NCBI GenBank assembly: GCA_903828455.1
Contig: CAIKMJ010000066.1
Span: 1-64,000, forward strand
Reading direction: 5' to 3'
From: an uncultured Acidobacteriia bacterium
GTDB taxonomy: Bacteria > Acidobacteriota > Terriglobia > Bryobacterales > Bryobacteraceae
DNA length: 64,000 nucleotides
The position numbers and the translations under genes are program-made. The notes beneath the pieces are model-generated. The model was not told the origin of the DNA and searched no databases. It saw only the letters and a list, made by a program, of their open reading frames with translations. Positions 45,425 to 53,304 of the stretch are shown here, one piece after another. How positions within the stretch are numbered: position 1 is the stretch's first letter; each line of letters begins with the position of its first letter.

Positions 45425-46402
45425 TTACGCCGCCCGCCGTTGCCGGACTAAATCGATCAGAACCTGCTCCCAGCCAGCCCGGTGTACGATCCGCTCAAAA
45501 CCGTGATGCCGGTTGCGGAGAAGATCGGCACGGCTCAGTTTGCTGAGCTCCTCCCAGCTCTCAAACATCACGTAGATGGCGTTGCCATATTCCAGGTTTT
45601 CGAAGACTACGAGGTCATCCCTCAACTGCGCCCCGAAATACCGTTGAAAACCGCTCGCCCCGCTGACGTAGGCAACGGGCTTCAGCTTCTCAAGGAGGGC
45701 GTAACGGGCAAGCAGCTTCTGCTTCACCTCCGCGCTCGGGTTAGGGAACTTCGACAAGACACGAGTTAAGGTCTGGGCCCGCTCTCCAGGTGGCAGAATC
45801 TCCCATTCCACGCTGATTGTCTTCAGATACTCGGATTGATCGGCGTCACCGGCAAAGACATCCGCCGCTCCGACATTCTCCTGTAGGAGGTTTACCGATG
45901 CGAAAAGGTCGTCGGCAAAGCCCTCCGCCCGCTGATCGAGGACGCGCTCAACACGGAGTCGGAATACAAAATGAGGATCACTGCCTGGTTCCGCACGCAG
46001 CAGTGCAACCGAAAGCTCATCCTGCGCCGGCGGGATGAATTCCCTCTGGTAGACATCCCGTTCCCATGACACTTCGTGACTGCCGTTACCCCAGTCCCCA
46101 TAGTTCGGCGCCTCGAAGCTGAAGGTCTTCGGGACCATCGGCAGGTCCTTCCGGACAATTTCCTGTCCCTCAGCGTTCCAACATGAGAACTTTCCCGTCG
46201 CGGGCTCGGGCATGACCCGATCCGGAAAGTGCGGCTCCCCATTAACTAACGTCATTCCGAGGTGCTGGTACAGCCCCGCCGCCAAGTCGGCTGCGGAGAT
46301 CCGCTTGACTGCCGCAACCATGACCTCGTTGCCGAGCCGAGCCGCCTTCTTCATAATGGAATCCGGAGTCCTCCGGAAATTTTTCTGCCATTTGGGCTTC
46401 AT
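45425..46402 (-). CDS. Protein of unknown function, first gene of the ubiquitin-like operon
   Basis: The 325-aa protein has no domain I can name. Segments that look conserved are YVSGASGFQRYFGAQLRDDL, VVFENLEYGNAIYVMFESWE and RIVHRAGWEQVL near the C-terminus, and FRLRVERVLDQ in the middle. I believe proteins with this C-terminus also accompany other defence genes, but I cannot tie it to a fold. Its ATG at 46402 follows AAAGGACG. It is probably the target-recognition, nuclease or E2-like component, none of which is shown by the sequence. Confidence 0.7.
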   Translation of the reverse strand: MKPKWQKNFRRTPDSIMKKAARLGNEVMVAAVKRISAADLAAGLYQHLGMTLVNGEPHFPDRVMPEPATGKFSCWNAEGQEIVRKDLPMVPKTFSFEAPNYGDWGNGSHEVSWERDVYQREFIPPAQDELSVALLRAEPGSDPHFVFRLRVERVLDQRAEGFADDLFASVNLLQENVGAADVFAGDADQSEYLKTISVEWEILPPGERAQTLTRVLSKFPNPSAEVKQKLLARYALLEKLKPVAYVSGASGFQRYFGAQLRDDLVVFENLEYGNAIYVMFESWEELSKLSRADLLRNRHHGFERIVHRAGWEQVLIDLVRQRRAA

Positions 46403-46627
46403 ATTGAACTTCGTCCTTTCAAAATGCCTGTCTGTAAGTTAGTGATTCCTCGGGCGCCGCAACTGCTGCGACCTGTCCTCCCGGTAGGTAATGCCCGATA
46501 TTCGGGGTTCATTGACACGGCTCGATTGAAATTTCTTTGTCCCGCGATGTCGATCCGCCGTTCTGAGCGAGCAGAGTGAAGTGGGGAAGCGAGCCGATAG
46601 AATTGAACGGAGGCAGCATGGTTCGAC
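46403..46627. promoter_or_regulatory. Divergent promoter region between ubiquitin-like and sigma-factor operons
   Basis: The 225-base gap is the only place where both divergent operons can start. A TTGACA box is at 46512-46517, but a matching -10 is poor. GGAGGC just before 46618 fits the sigma gene and AGGACG fits the leftward gene. The shared location suggests joint control, possibly by the sigma factor. No operator was identified. Confidence 0.4.
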
Positions 46628-47266
46628 ATGGCAAAGAAATCGGCAACTGTTGTGGCTGAGGACCGGGTTGCCACACCCGGTGAGATCAACGCAGCCATCG
46701 ACGGTCTTTCTTCGGCCGACTGGTACCGGCTGAAAAAATTCGCCGACTACCACATCCTTCCCTTGGGAGATAAAGCCGGTGATCGACGGGGCCCTGATCT
46801 CCTGAACGCGGCCTTCGAACGTCTTCTTGATGGCTCGCGCAAGTGGGACAAGACCAAGGTGGGCTTCATGGGATTTCTTTTCGGCGCCATGAGGAGCATC
46901 GCGAACCATTGGCTCCGGAAGAAGGTCAGCCCGACGGAAGCGCCGGTACTTGCGTCGGCACTGATCAAAGAAGACGAAGACGGCAATCTGTCGGACCCGA
47001 CTGAGGAATTCGCGTCAGAAGCTCCTGATCAGGCGACCATGCTTGTTTACCAGAAGACGCTCGAACAGATCAACGATGCCTGCGCCGACGATGAGGAGAT
47101 CCAGATGGTTCTGGAAGGGTTCAAGGAGGGTCTCGATCCGGCTGCCATCCGCGAACTGTGGAGCCTTTCGCAGACGCAGTACAACACTATCGTCAGGAGA
47201 ATGCGCCGACGCCTCGATGGGGCCGGCATCACCGATCCAACAATGGAGCACCGCCATGTCCAGTAA
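46628..47266 (+). CDS. Sigma-70 family RNA polymerase sigma factor (ECF-like)
   Basis: The 212-aa protein has a region 2-like segment (GPDLLNAAFERLLDGSRKWD, then GFMGFLFGAMRSIANHWLRK, residues about 57-98) and a region 4-like HTH (EIQMVLEGFKEGLDPAAIRE with LSQTQYNTIVRRMRRRL, about 158-198). This is the size of an ECF sigma factor. It may switch on the two adjacent operons, but the target is inference. Its stop overlaps the next start by 11 bases. Confidence 0.8.
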   Translation: MAKKSATVVAEDRVATPGEINAAIDGLSSADWYRLKKFADYHILPLGDKAGDRRGPDLLNAAFERLLDGSRKWDKTKVGFMGFLFGAMRSIANHWLRKKVSPTEAPVLASALIKEDEDGNLSDPTEEFASEAPDQATMLVYQKTLEQINDACADDEEIQMVLEGFKEGLDPAAIRELWSLSQTQYNTIVRRMRRRLDGAGITDPTMEHRHVQ

Positions 47267-47696
47267 AAACCGCCACGATTTGCACCTTCAGGCGCTCGTC
47301 GATGCCATGGCGCGGTCTGTAGCGGAAGCATCAGACGCAGAGATCCTTGAGGATGCACATGCCGCTGGCGTCGATCTCGACGCCAATGCCGCCCACTTAA
47401 AGCAAATGCTCACGGAGACGGCCAAACGATTTCAGAAGCGAAAGTTCGTCGCGGCTCAGCAGCAGTACAAGACAGAAGTCGAGAGGATTCAGCGCAAGTC
47501 GGTTCACTTGCCGGACTCAGCGGCTGAACGCCGGGCTCTCCTGCAGCTGGTGGCTGCGCAGCACGCTCAGGGTGCGATGGCCCTAACAGCCCATGGACGG
47601 GATCTCGAAGGCATTTCCGATAGCGATGTGATGACCTTGCTTGAGGAGCTTGACGAGCTAGGTCTTTTGGCCAACATCACGCCGAAGAAGGATTGA
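47256..47696 (+). CDS. Hypothetical protein between sigma factor and peptidase
   Basis: The 146-aa product MSSKNRHDLHLQALVDAMAR is helical and acidic with LLEELDELGLL at the end and LLQLVAAQHAQGA in the middle. No family was recognised. It overlaps the sigma gene by 11 bases and the peptidase gene by 4 bases, so it likely acts with them, for example as an anti-sigma or adaptor protein. Confidence 0.62.
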   Translation: MSSKNRHDLHLQALVDAMARSVAEASDAEILEDAHAAGVDLDANAAHLKQMLTETAKRFQKRKFVAAQQQYKTEVERIQRKSVHLPDSAAERRALLQLVAAQHAQGAMALTAHGRDLEGISDSDVMTLLEELDELGLLANITPKKD

Positions 47697-48523
47697 CTTC
47701 GTTTATGGGTGCCCCCGTCTTTACATCAGTGTCCGCTTTGCTGGACGATCTCGGCATCACAGAACCCGACGAACTCGACCTCAACGTCATCGCGCAGCAT
47801 TGCTGCGCCACCGTTCTTTACAAACCGCTGGAGGGGTGTGCCGCCCGTATTTCTGGCGCTGGAGATCGAGCCATCATCACGGTTGATAGCGGCTCGAAGA
47901 TCGAACGGCAGCGTTTTTCTGTAGGGCACGAACTCGGCCATTGGATGTTCGATCGTGGCAAGATGTCGTTGCTGGCCTGCGCGGAAAGTGTCTTCATAAG
48001 GGAGTGGTCGAACCAGAATCCCGAAACCCGCGCCAATCGGTACGCCAGTGACCTGCTCATGCCGGTGAGCATGTTTAAGCCGCGGGCCCAGCCCCTCAAA
48101 CGCATCGACTTCGACGCGGTGAAGTCGATGGCCAGGATTTTCAAAACGAGCATTTCGGCGACGGCAATTCGGCTGGTGGAACACGGCCCGCTTCCGGCGA
48201 TACTTGTTTGCAGCCGACCCGGCGGAATCGAATGGACTGCTCCAAAGAAGAAGGATTTCAAGCTTTGGGTTCAACAGCCCGGCCCCTACTCGTACGCATA
48301 CGATATTCTCAACGGCAACAAGGAAGAAGGATCTGGCGATGTTCCTGCTTCGGCTTGGTTCGATCACCCCCTCGCCGCAAGCCACACGGTCCACGAGCAT
48401 TCAATAAAGGGATTTCAGGACTTCGTCCTGTCCCTGCTCTGGTGGCGGGATGAAACGATGCTGATCGAACTCGATGAGTATGAAGAAAGGCAGGATGCGA
48501 GGCGCTCCGACTGGCGCGATTAG
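47693..48523 (+). CDS. ImmA/IrrE-type zinc metallopeptidase
   Basis: The 276-aa protein has the zinc motif HELGH (His 79, Glu 80, His 83) in SVGHELGHWMFDRGK, and the third ligand region ETRANRYASDLLMP. The part before it (LNVIAQHCCATVLYKPL) matches the ImmA/IrrE N-terminus. Such peptidases cut repressors or anti-sigma proteins upon a signal. In this operon the partner could be the 146-aa protein, the sigma factor or the ubiquitin-like tail; none is shown. The C-terminal 100 residues are extra compared with short members. Confidence 0.88.
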   Translation: MTSFMGAPVFTSVSALLDDLGITEPDELDLNVIAQHCCATVLYKPLEGCAARISGAGDRAIITVDSGSKIERQRFSVGHELGHWMFDRGKMSLLACAESVFIREWSNQNPETRANRYASDLLMPVSMFKPRAQPLKRIDFDAVKSMARIFKTSISATAIRLVEHGPLPAILVCSRPGGIEWTAPKKKDFKLWVQQPGPYSYAYDILNGNKEEGSGDVPASAWFDHPLAASHTVHEHSIKGFQDFVLSLLWWRDETMLIELDEYEERQDARRSDWRD

Positions 48524-48617
48524 AACTGAATAAAGCTTCCCTCAAACCCCCTTCGAACAATAATCTCGGTAGGGAACCGTCGGGCGGATCGTTTCCGAGT
48601 ATTTCCCTCAACGACCT

Positions 48618-49394
48618 TTAGGTAGCGGCTGCAAGGGCAAACCCATGCTTTGCGCGATGCCGAGCCAGATTGGCGCGGTGTGACTCAGTCAGTGTCAGCG
48701 CTCGGGCCGAATCGATTTTCAATTCGCTCGCTGCGATCGGCGTAAGATTTGGCGAACGGAGCGCTCGACCCGTGTCGTCGAAACTGATCAGCCCTGCATC
48801 GAATGCCGCGTCCCAAAGGGCTGAGAGCAACAGGCCATTGTGAACATCGAGGCGCAAAGCGTCGCTTTCGCACTCTGCCCAGGCCACGATATGAGATGCT
48901 CGCAGCAGAACCGGGTCCGTGATACCCGTGACGGGGCAACGGCCATTCCAGTACCGAACGAGCGCCTGCCGGAAGATGTCCTGACCGACCCTTTGGACCA
49001 CCAGCCTCTCAGCTTCCGTTGTTCGCGAGGCATTCTTCGTAGCGGCGAGGAATTCTTTCAGCGGAGCATCGGGCAGGCTAATCCCTAGGCGATAGGTTAC
49101 GTCGAGAGCCTCATGCAACTCCGCCAACGTCGCAAAAGCGTAGGTGGTAGTCCCCGGCCCCGGAGGCCGAGCGATCGCACCCACAGCCATCTCCGCCGCG
49201 ACTTCACCCCGTCCCACGGAGAGAAACCAAGGTCCAGACTTGCCAACTGCCGCTAGCCAGATATCGCCCGGTGCCGTGGTGGAGCGGTAGTGAAACCACC
49301 CAGAATCGAGACCGAGATCCAGCCGGAATCCGTTGTCGAAAGCGGCTTTTTGGAGTTCCGTGCGGACGACAAAGGATGCTGGGCTTTCGATCAT
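48618..49394 (-). CDS. HNH endonuclease
   Basis: ATG at 49394 overlaps the methyltransferase stop (ATGA). The 258-aa protein has the HNH_2 pattern with RCPVTGITDPVLLRASHIVA, WAECESDALRLDVHNGLLLS and DAAFDAGLIS; the catalytic His lies in ASHI and the HN of the next element follows. It is the last gene of the seven-gene operon. In this context it is a candidate effector nuclease that cuts DNA lacking the host methyl mark, but substrate specificity is unknown. It is separated from the convergent peptidase gene by 94 bases. Confidence 0.9.
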   Translation of the reverse strand: MIESPASFVVRTELQKAAFDNGFRLDLGLDSGWFHYRSTTAPGDIWLAAVGKSGPWFLSVGRGEVAAEMAVGAIARPPGPGTTTYAFATLAELHEALDVTYRLGISLPDAPLKEFLAATKNASRTTEAERLVVQRVGQDIFRQALVRYWNGRCPVTGITDPVLLRASHIVAWAECESDALRLDVHNGLLLSALWDAAFDAGLISFDDTGRALRSPNLTPIAASELKIDSARALTLTESHRANLARHRAKHGFALAAAT

Positions 49395-52300
49395 TTCAGG
49401 TCGCCTGCCTCCAACCGGTCCCAAGCTTCAAGCACTAGTCGGCGGGTGCGGTATTCGCCGTATTTCTTAATCTCGCTGTTCTTCAGAACGCGAAACGTCT
49501 CCGAGGGATAGGCTTCGCCCATCACGTCGGCGGGGTCGAGGATGTATCGGAGTTCGTCGCGGGTGAGCCTATAGGCACGGGCGTACCACGCATCGAGTTC
49601 CGTGCGCAGATGGTCACGGCGTATTTCGTCCCACGTGAAAGGCTTGCCTTCAAATCCGAGATCCCGGGCAAACTGCTGCATGGAGTAGCTCGTATAGGTA
49701 AGTTCAAGAACACGAGGTACTATGAATTCCAAGTCAGCGTCAGAATAGACCGATGGTGGAAGTATCGGAAGCTGCTCGAGAATGAAAATGCTCAGATTGT
49801 TGCCACCCAATTTTTGCCGGGCCACGAAATCGCAAGTGAGGCTGTTAAGGCATGCCACTAGTGCCGCCGCCAATCTGGCGCTAATCTGAGCCCCCGTGAA
49901 CATGAGAGGCATACTATTCGAAATAGCAGCCAGCGGAACAAAGGCGGCGATCATCGTTCTTAGAACATGTGCACTCGTGATGCCCCGCCAGCCCATCAGC
50001 CACTGTCTCGGCCAGTGCATGGCTGCAAGGCGGCTCATTACCTCGCGCTTGGGAACCCAGTATCGAGGCGTCACCTCGAAGTTGGGATCTGACTTATGCT
50101 CCCAAGAGACGTCCTGGCTGCCATCCTTGCCGTACGTTCCCCACCTGTGATCAAAGTGATGGATCATTTTCGCCTCATACAAGGAGGAGTAGAGGCCGTC
50201 GATGTCGCCGGGTTGGGGCTCTCCGGAGAGCTCGCTCTTCAGCTGGCCTTCCGTCCTGAACCACTCGGAATCCTCCGCCATGTGCCAGATTCGAGAATGG
50301 AACCTTAGTTGCCACGGATTCCCCTCGACGCCTTTAGCTGCGTCGATTAAAACAGGGACATTTGAGTAAATACGACCTGTGAGCTCGGCGTCGGCCTTTG
50401 AGCGAAACACAGGAACGGTTCCACTATTCGGGTTCATGGCTCGAATTTGGCTGGCACTGAGTCGGAATCGCCGCGGTGTGTCCGTCAACTGACTTGGAGC
50501 CCTAAGAAAGAATGAGAACTCAGCGGGAACTGTTGAGTCAGTTCCGAGAGCCAAAATACAAAACCGAAACGAGTGATGCACTGATGGAAATATGAAAGCT
50601 TCATTCTCGAAAGAAAAGAGCCTAAACAAACGGCCACGATCCACCAAGTCTGCGAAGAAGGCTCCTGTTGTCGCGTCGGTTGCGATTCCAGTAGGTACAA
50701 CTATTCCAGCACTCCCGTTCTTCGCAGCCAAATTAGCAAACAGCTCGGCAAAAAGCGAATAAGTGTTAACGTCCCCCCGCCCCGTCAACGGAAATCTCTG
50801 CGAATCACGCGCGAAAACAGATGATGCTTCAGCAGTGCGCTTTGCCTGCTCAAACTCCTCAAAAAGGCGTCGACCACGCGTGCCGTCAAGTGCTCCCTTC
50901 AGGTTCGCAATCATTTTGCCGCGCGCGTCCGCGTTTGGAGCCAGAGAAATCTCAGGGTCGCGGGGCGCGAAGAATTCCTGTTCTTGGATCTTGATGCGCT
51001 CCCACGGCGGGTTACCAATCACCGCGCTAAAACCGCCCTGCGCCATCACGTCTGGAAACTCGATTGGCCAATGGAAGACGCGCGCTTGATCAGCTAACTC
51101 GCGAACCGCGCCGATCAATGGCCCGTAGACTTGGCCACCCGAAAGTGCTCGCCACACGCTATCTGTCGTCGGCACAATTGCTTCTCCGTGGTCAAGGGGA
51201 ACCTCCTTTTTCCGTGACAGGAAGGCGGCGACGTAGATGTCTGCGGCTTGCCGCCACCTCCAAAGCAGCTGTTCGTTGCGAACGTCAGCGAGCCGGCGCC
51301 TTTTCTCTGCAATCTGATCTGTGCTGTCTTCGGGGAGTCCGCGAACAGTACGCAAGGAGGCAACGGGTGGCGGTCCCGCGGGGAGTGCACTACGGCCGCC
51401 GATGAAATCCAGAGCGGCCTGCCCCTCACGCTCTCCCTTATTGCGGCGGAAGAAGTACTTGCAGGCATCCTTGTCGTCTCCCGAAAGAGGTTTGTATGCC
51501 GCATCTGGTATGCCCTGGCGCAGAACCTCTATGTCGAAAATACCGAGCAACGAGTCGCCGCAGAGGATGTTGGCATCGAGGAAGCCGAGAGGTTTACCTG
51601 GTTCGACAGTCTCGATCCAGAGGGCGACCTTGGTGAGTTCGACCGCCATAGGGTTGCGATCCACCCCGTGAATGCACGAACGCACGACATCGCGCAGAGC
51701 GTGACGATAGTCCGTAGTTGAGGCAACGCCGCCTGTTCTTGCGCGAGCCAAGCGAGTGGCTACCCTACGCGCCGCAGCCAACAAAAAATGTCCCGATCCG
51801 CAAGCTGGATCAATGACGGTAACGCTGAGAAGACCAAGTATTTTGTCAGCCGATTCGGATTCGACACGATCCAACACAGGGTCAAGGGCACTATCGAGTA
51901 GCGTCTGGACGAGACTGTCTGGTGTGTAATAACTGCCGGTGGTCTTTCGCTGGTGGCCTTTTGATTCGTCGCCTTTCGCGAAGTCGAATCCCCGCCCATG
52001 GTCGACAAGGATCGGAGTCAGTTCGAGTAGGCTTTCGTAAACAGAGCCGAGTTCCTCCGTCTCCATATCGCGCCAATTCACAGGGACGAGGTTCCCGCCG
52101 TCTTTGAGCCACGCGAGGCGATAGACGGCTTCCATAAGGGCTTTATTTGAAAGCCGCGCGCCGTCAAGATCGGGGATAAGGTTGTCGAACAGCCCGCCGA
52201 GGGCTGGAAGACCGAGGTTGGGTTGCCCGTTTGTAAGGCCCCGAAAGGTGATCAGTAGACCTTCCCAGCGGTCGTAATGGCGATCCCACGCCGTCCGGCG

Positions 52301-53302
52301 CACCGCACGGTCACGTAGGGCAGCAACGGAGTAGCCCTCGGCGTAGAGTTTGCAGGCTGATGCATCCGCATCCGGCGGATGGAGAAGACTTTGCCCACTT
52401 TCCTTCCGATCCTCTGCGACAAGCAGGAAGATCATGCGATAGATCAAGCGCAGGAGCTGACCGAAGAAACCGGGCAATGCGAGCTCACCATTAGCAAGGC
52501 GCGTTCGCAAAGTCTGGTTGTCAGGATGCGAAACAAATCCGTTCCCGAGCGTGAGCAGTGCGGCCTCGACACCATCCCGCAAACGATCGCGGGCGACGAG
52601 GCCCTCCTTCGTTCCAGCTTCACGCCATCTTTCCAAAAAGCAATCGCTGGCAGTAGCGTCGCCCGAGCTAAACCGGGTTGCGTGACACAACAGCCAGGCT
52701 GCCGCGAAGTCAGCGAAGTTCTCGCCTTCGAAAATCTGTCGAAGACTAACCTCGACGAATGCCGGTCGCGTCAAGCTCGCGTTGTGACGAGTCAGGCGAA
52801 GCTGTTCGCCGTTTGTGCAGAAACCCCAGAGGGTCTGCTCCTTTTGGCTCAGCCAATCCTGAAGCGCTGAGGCCGCCGAGCGACGCCGGCCCTCTCCAGC
52901 CAGAAAGGTGCTTGCGCGATCAAGTTCATCACAGGGAGGTACCACAACAACCGGTACGCACCCTTTTCTGCCTTGCAATACGACGCCACTCTCTGATTTG
53001 TGCCTTTCAATGTCAGAGAATCCAAGAACACCCCTCAGTAGTCCCTCTGCGAAAGCAACCGTCGCTTCTGCCGACGGGTTGGCGCTGGCCGTGAAATCTT
53101 TGTACAGGGCGGCGGCGATGCGGTAGTAGCGAGCGATCTCGTCACGGATCGTCAGACCCTTCGGAACGCCATACTCAGCTTCCGTCTGATTGCTCGCTCG
53201 CCTTTCCGCAATCTGAGCGAGCATTGCCGATGAGATCAGCCCACCCTCCAGAGTGATGGTGTCGAACGCACTTGTCGATTTCGCGCGGCGGGATCTCGAC
53301 AC
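49391..53302 (-). CDS. Large N6-adenine DNA methyltransferase (DrmMI / type IIG-like)
   Basis: The 1303-aa protein has a SAM motif I VIDPACGSGHFLLAA (about residues 495-509), motif IV VIGNPPWERIKIQ (about 758-770), and TTGSYYTPDSLVQTLL just before motif I, as in Eco57I-type enzymes. The first ~450 residues lack a clear nuclease motif, and the C-terminal part reads like a target-recognition domain (LGGNNLSIFILEQLPILPP). It marks host DNA in a DISARM-like or type IIG-like system. It is two bases from the SNF2 gene and overlaps the HNH gene by four bases. Confidence 0.92.
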   Translation of the reverse strand: MSRSRRAKSTSAFDTITLEGGLISSAMLAQIAERRASNQTEAEYGVPKGLTIRDEIARYYRIAAALYKDFTASANPSAEATVAFAEGLLRGVLGFSDIERHKSESGVVLQGRKGCVPVVVVPPCDELDRASTFLAGEGRRRSAASALQDWLSQKEQTLWGFCTNGEQLRLTRHNASLTRPAFVEVSLRQIFEGENFADFAAAWLLCHATRFSSGDATASDCFLERWREAGTKEGLVARDRLRDGVEAALLTLGNGFVSHPDNQTLRTRLANGELALPGFFGQLLRLIYRMIFLLVAEDRKESGQSLLHPPDADASACKLYAEGYSVAALRDRAVRRTAWDRHYDRWEGLLITFRGLTNGQPNLGLPALGGLFDNLIPDLDGARLSNKALMEAVYRLAWLKDGGNLVPVNWRDMETEELGSVYESLLELTPILVDHGRGFDFAKGDESKGHQRKTTGSYYTPDSLVQTLLDSALDPVLDRVESESADKILGLLSVTVIDPACGSGHFLLAAARRVATRLARARTGGVASTTDYRHALRDVVRSCIHGVDRNPMAVELTKVALWIETVEPGKPLGFLDANILCGDSLLGIFDIEVLRQGIPDAAYKPLSGDDKDACKYFFRRNKGEREGQAALDFIGGRSALPAGPPPVASLRTVRGLPEDSTDQIAEKRRRLADVRNEQLLWRWRQAADIYVAAFLSRKKEVPLDHGEAIVPTTDSVWRALSGGQVYGPLIGAVRELADQARVFHWPIEFPDVMAQGGFSAVIGNPPWERIKIQEQEFFAPRDPEISLAPNADARGKMIANLKGALDGTRGRRLFEEFEQAKRTAEASSVFARDSQRFPLTGRGDVNTYSLFAELFANLAAKNGSAGIVVPTGIATDATTGAFFADLVDRGRLFRLFSFENEAFIFPSVHHSFRFCILALGTDSTVPAEFSFFLRAPSQLTDTPRRFRLSASQIRAMNPNSGTVPVFRSKADAELTGRIYSNVPVLIDAAKGVEGNPWQLRFHSRIWHMAEDSEWFRTEGQLKSELSGEPQPGDIDGLYSSLYEAKMIHHFDHRWGTYGKDGSQDVSWEHKSDPNFEVTPRYWVPKREVMSRLAAMHWPRQWLMGWRGITSAHVLRTMIAAFVPLAAISNSMPLMFTGAQISARLAAALVACLNSLTCDFVARQKLGGNNLSIFILEQLPILPPSVYSDADLEFIVPRVLELTYTSYSMQQFARDLGFEGKPFTWDEIRRDHLRTELDAWYARAYRLTRDELRYILDPADVMGEAYPSETFRVLKNSEIKKYGEYRTRRLVLEAWDRLEAGDLK

Positions 53303-53304
53303 GT

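Noticed and set aside
43360-46402. CBASS (cyclase-E1/E2-JAB type) assignment
   Set aside because: There is no cyclic nucleotide synthase (GSxx...DxD pattern) or effector; the E1 partner is a multiubiquitin protein.
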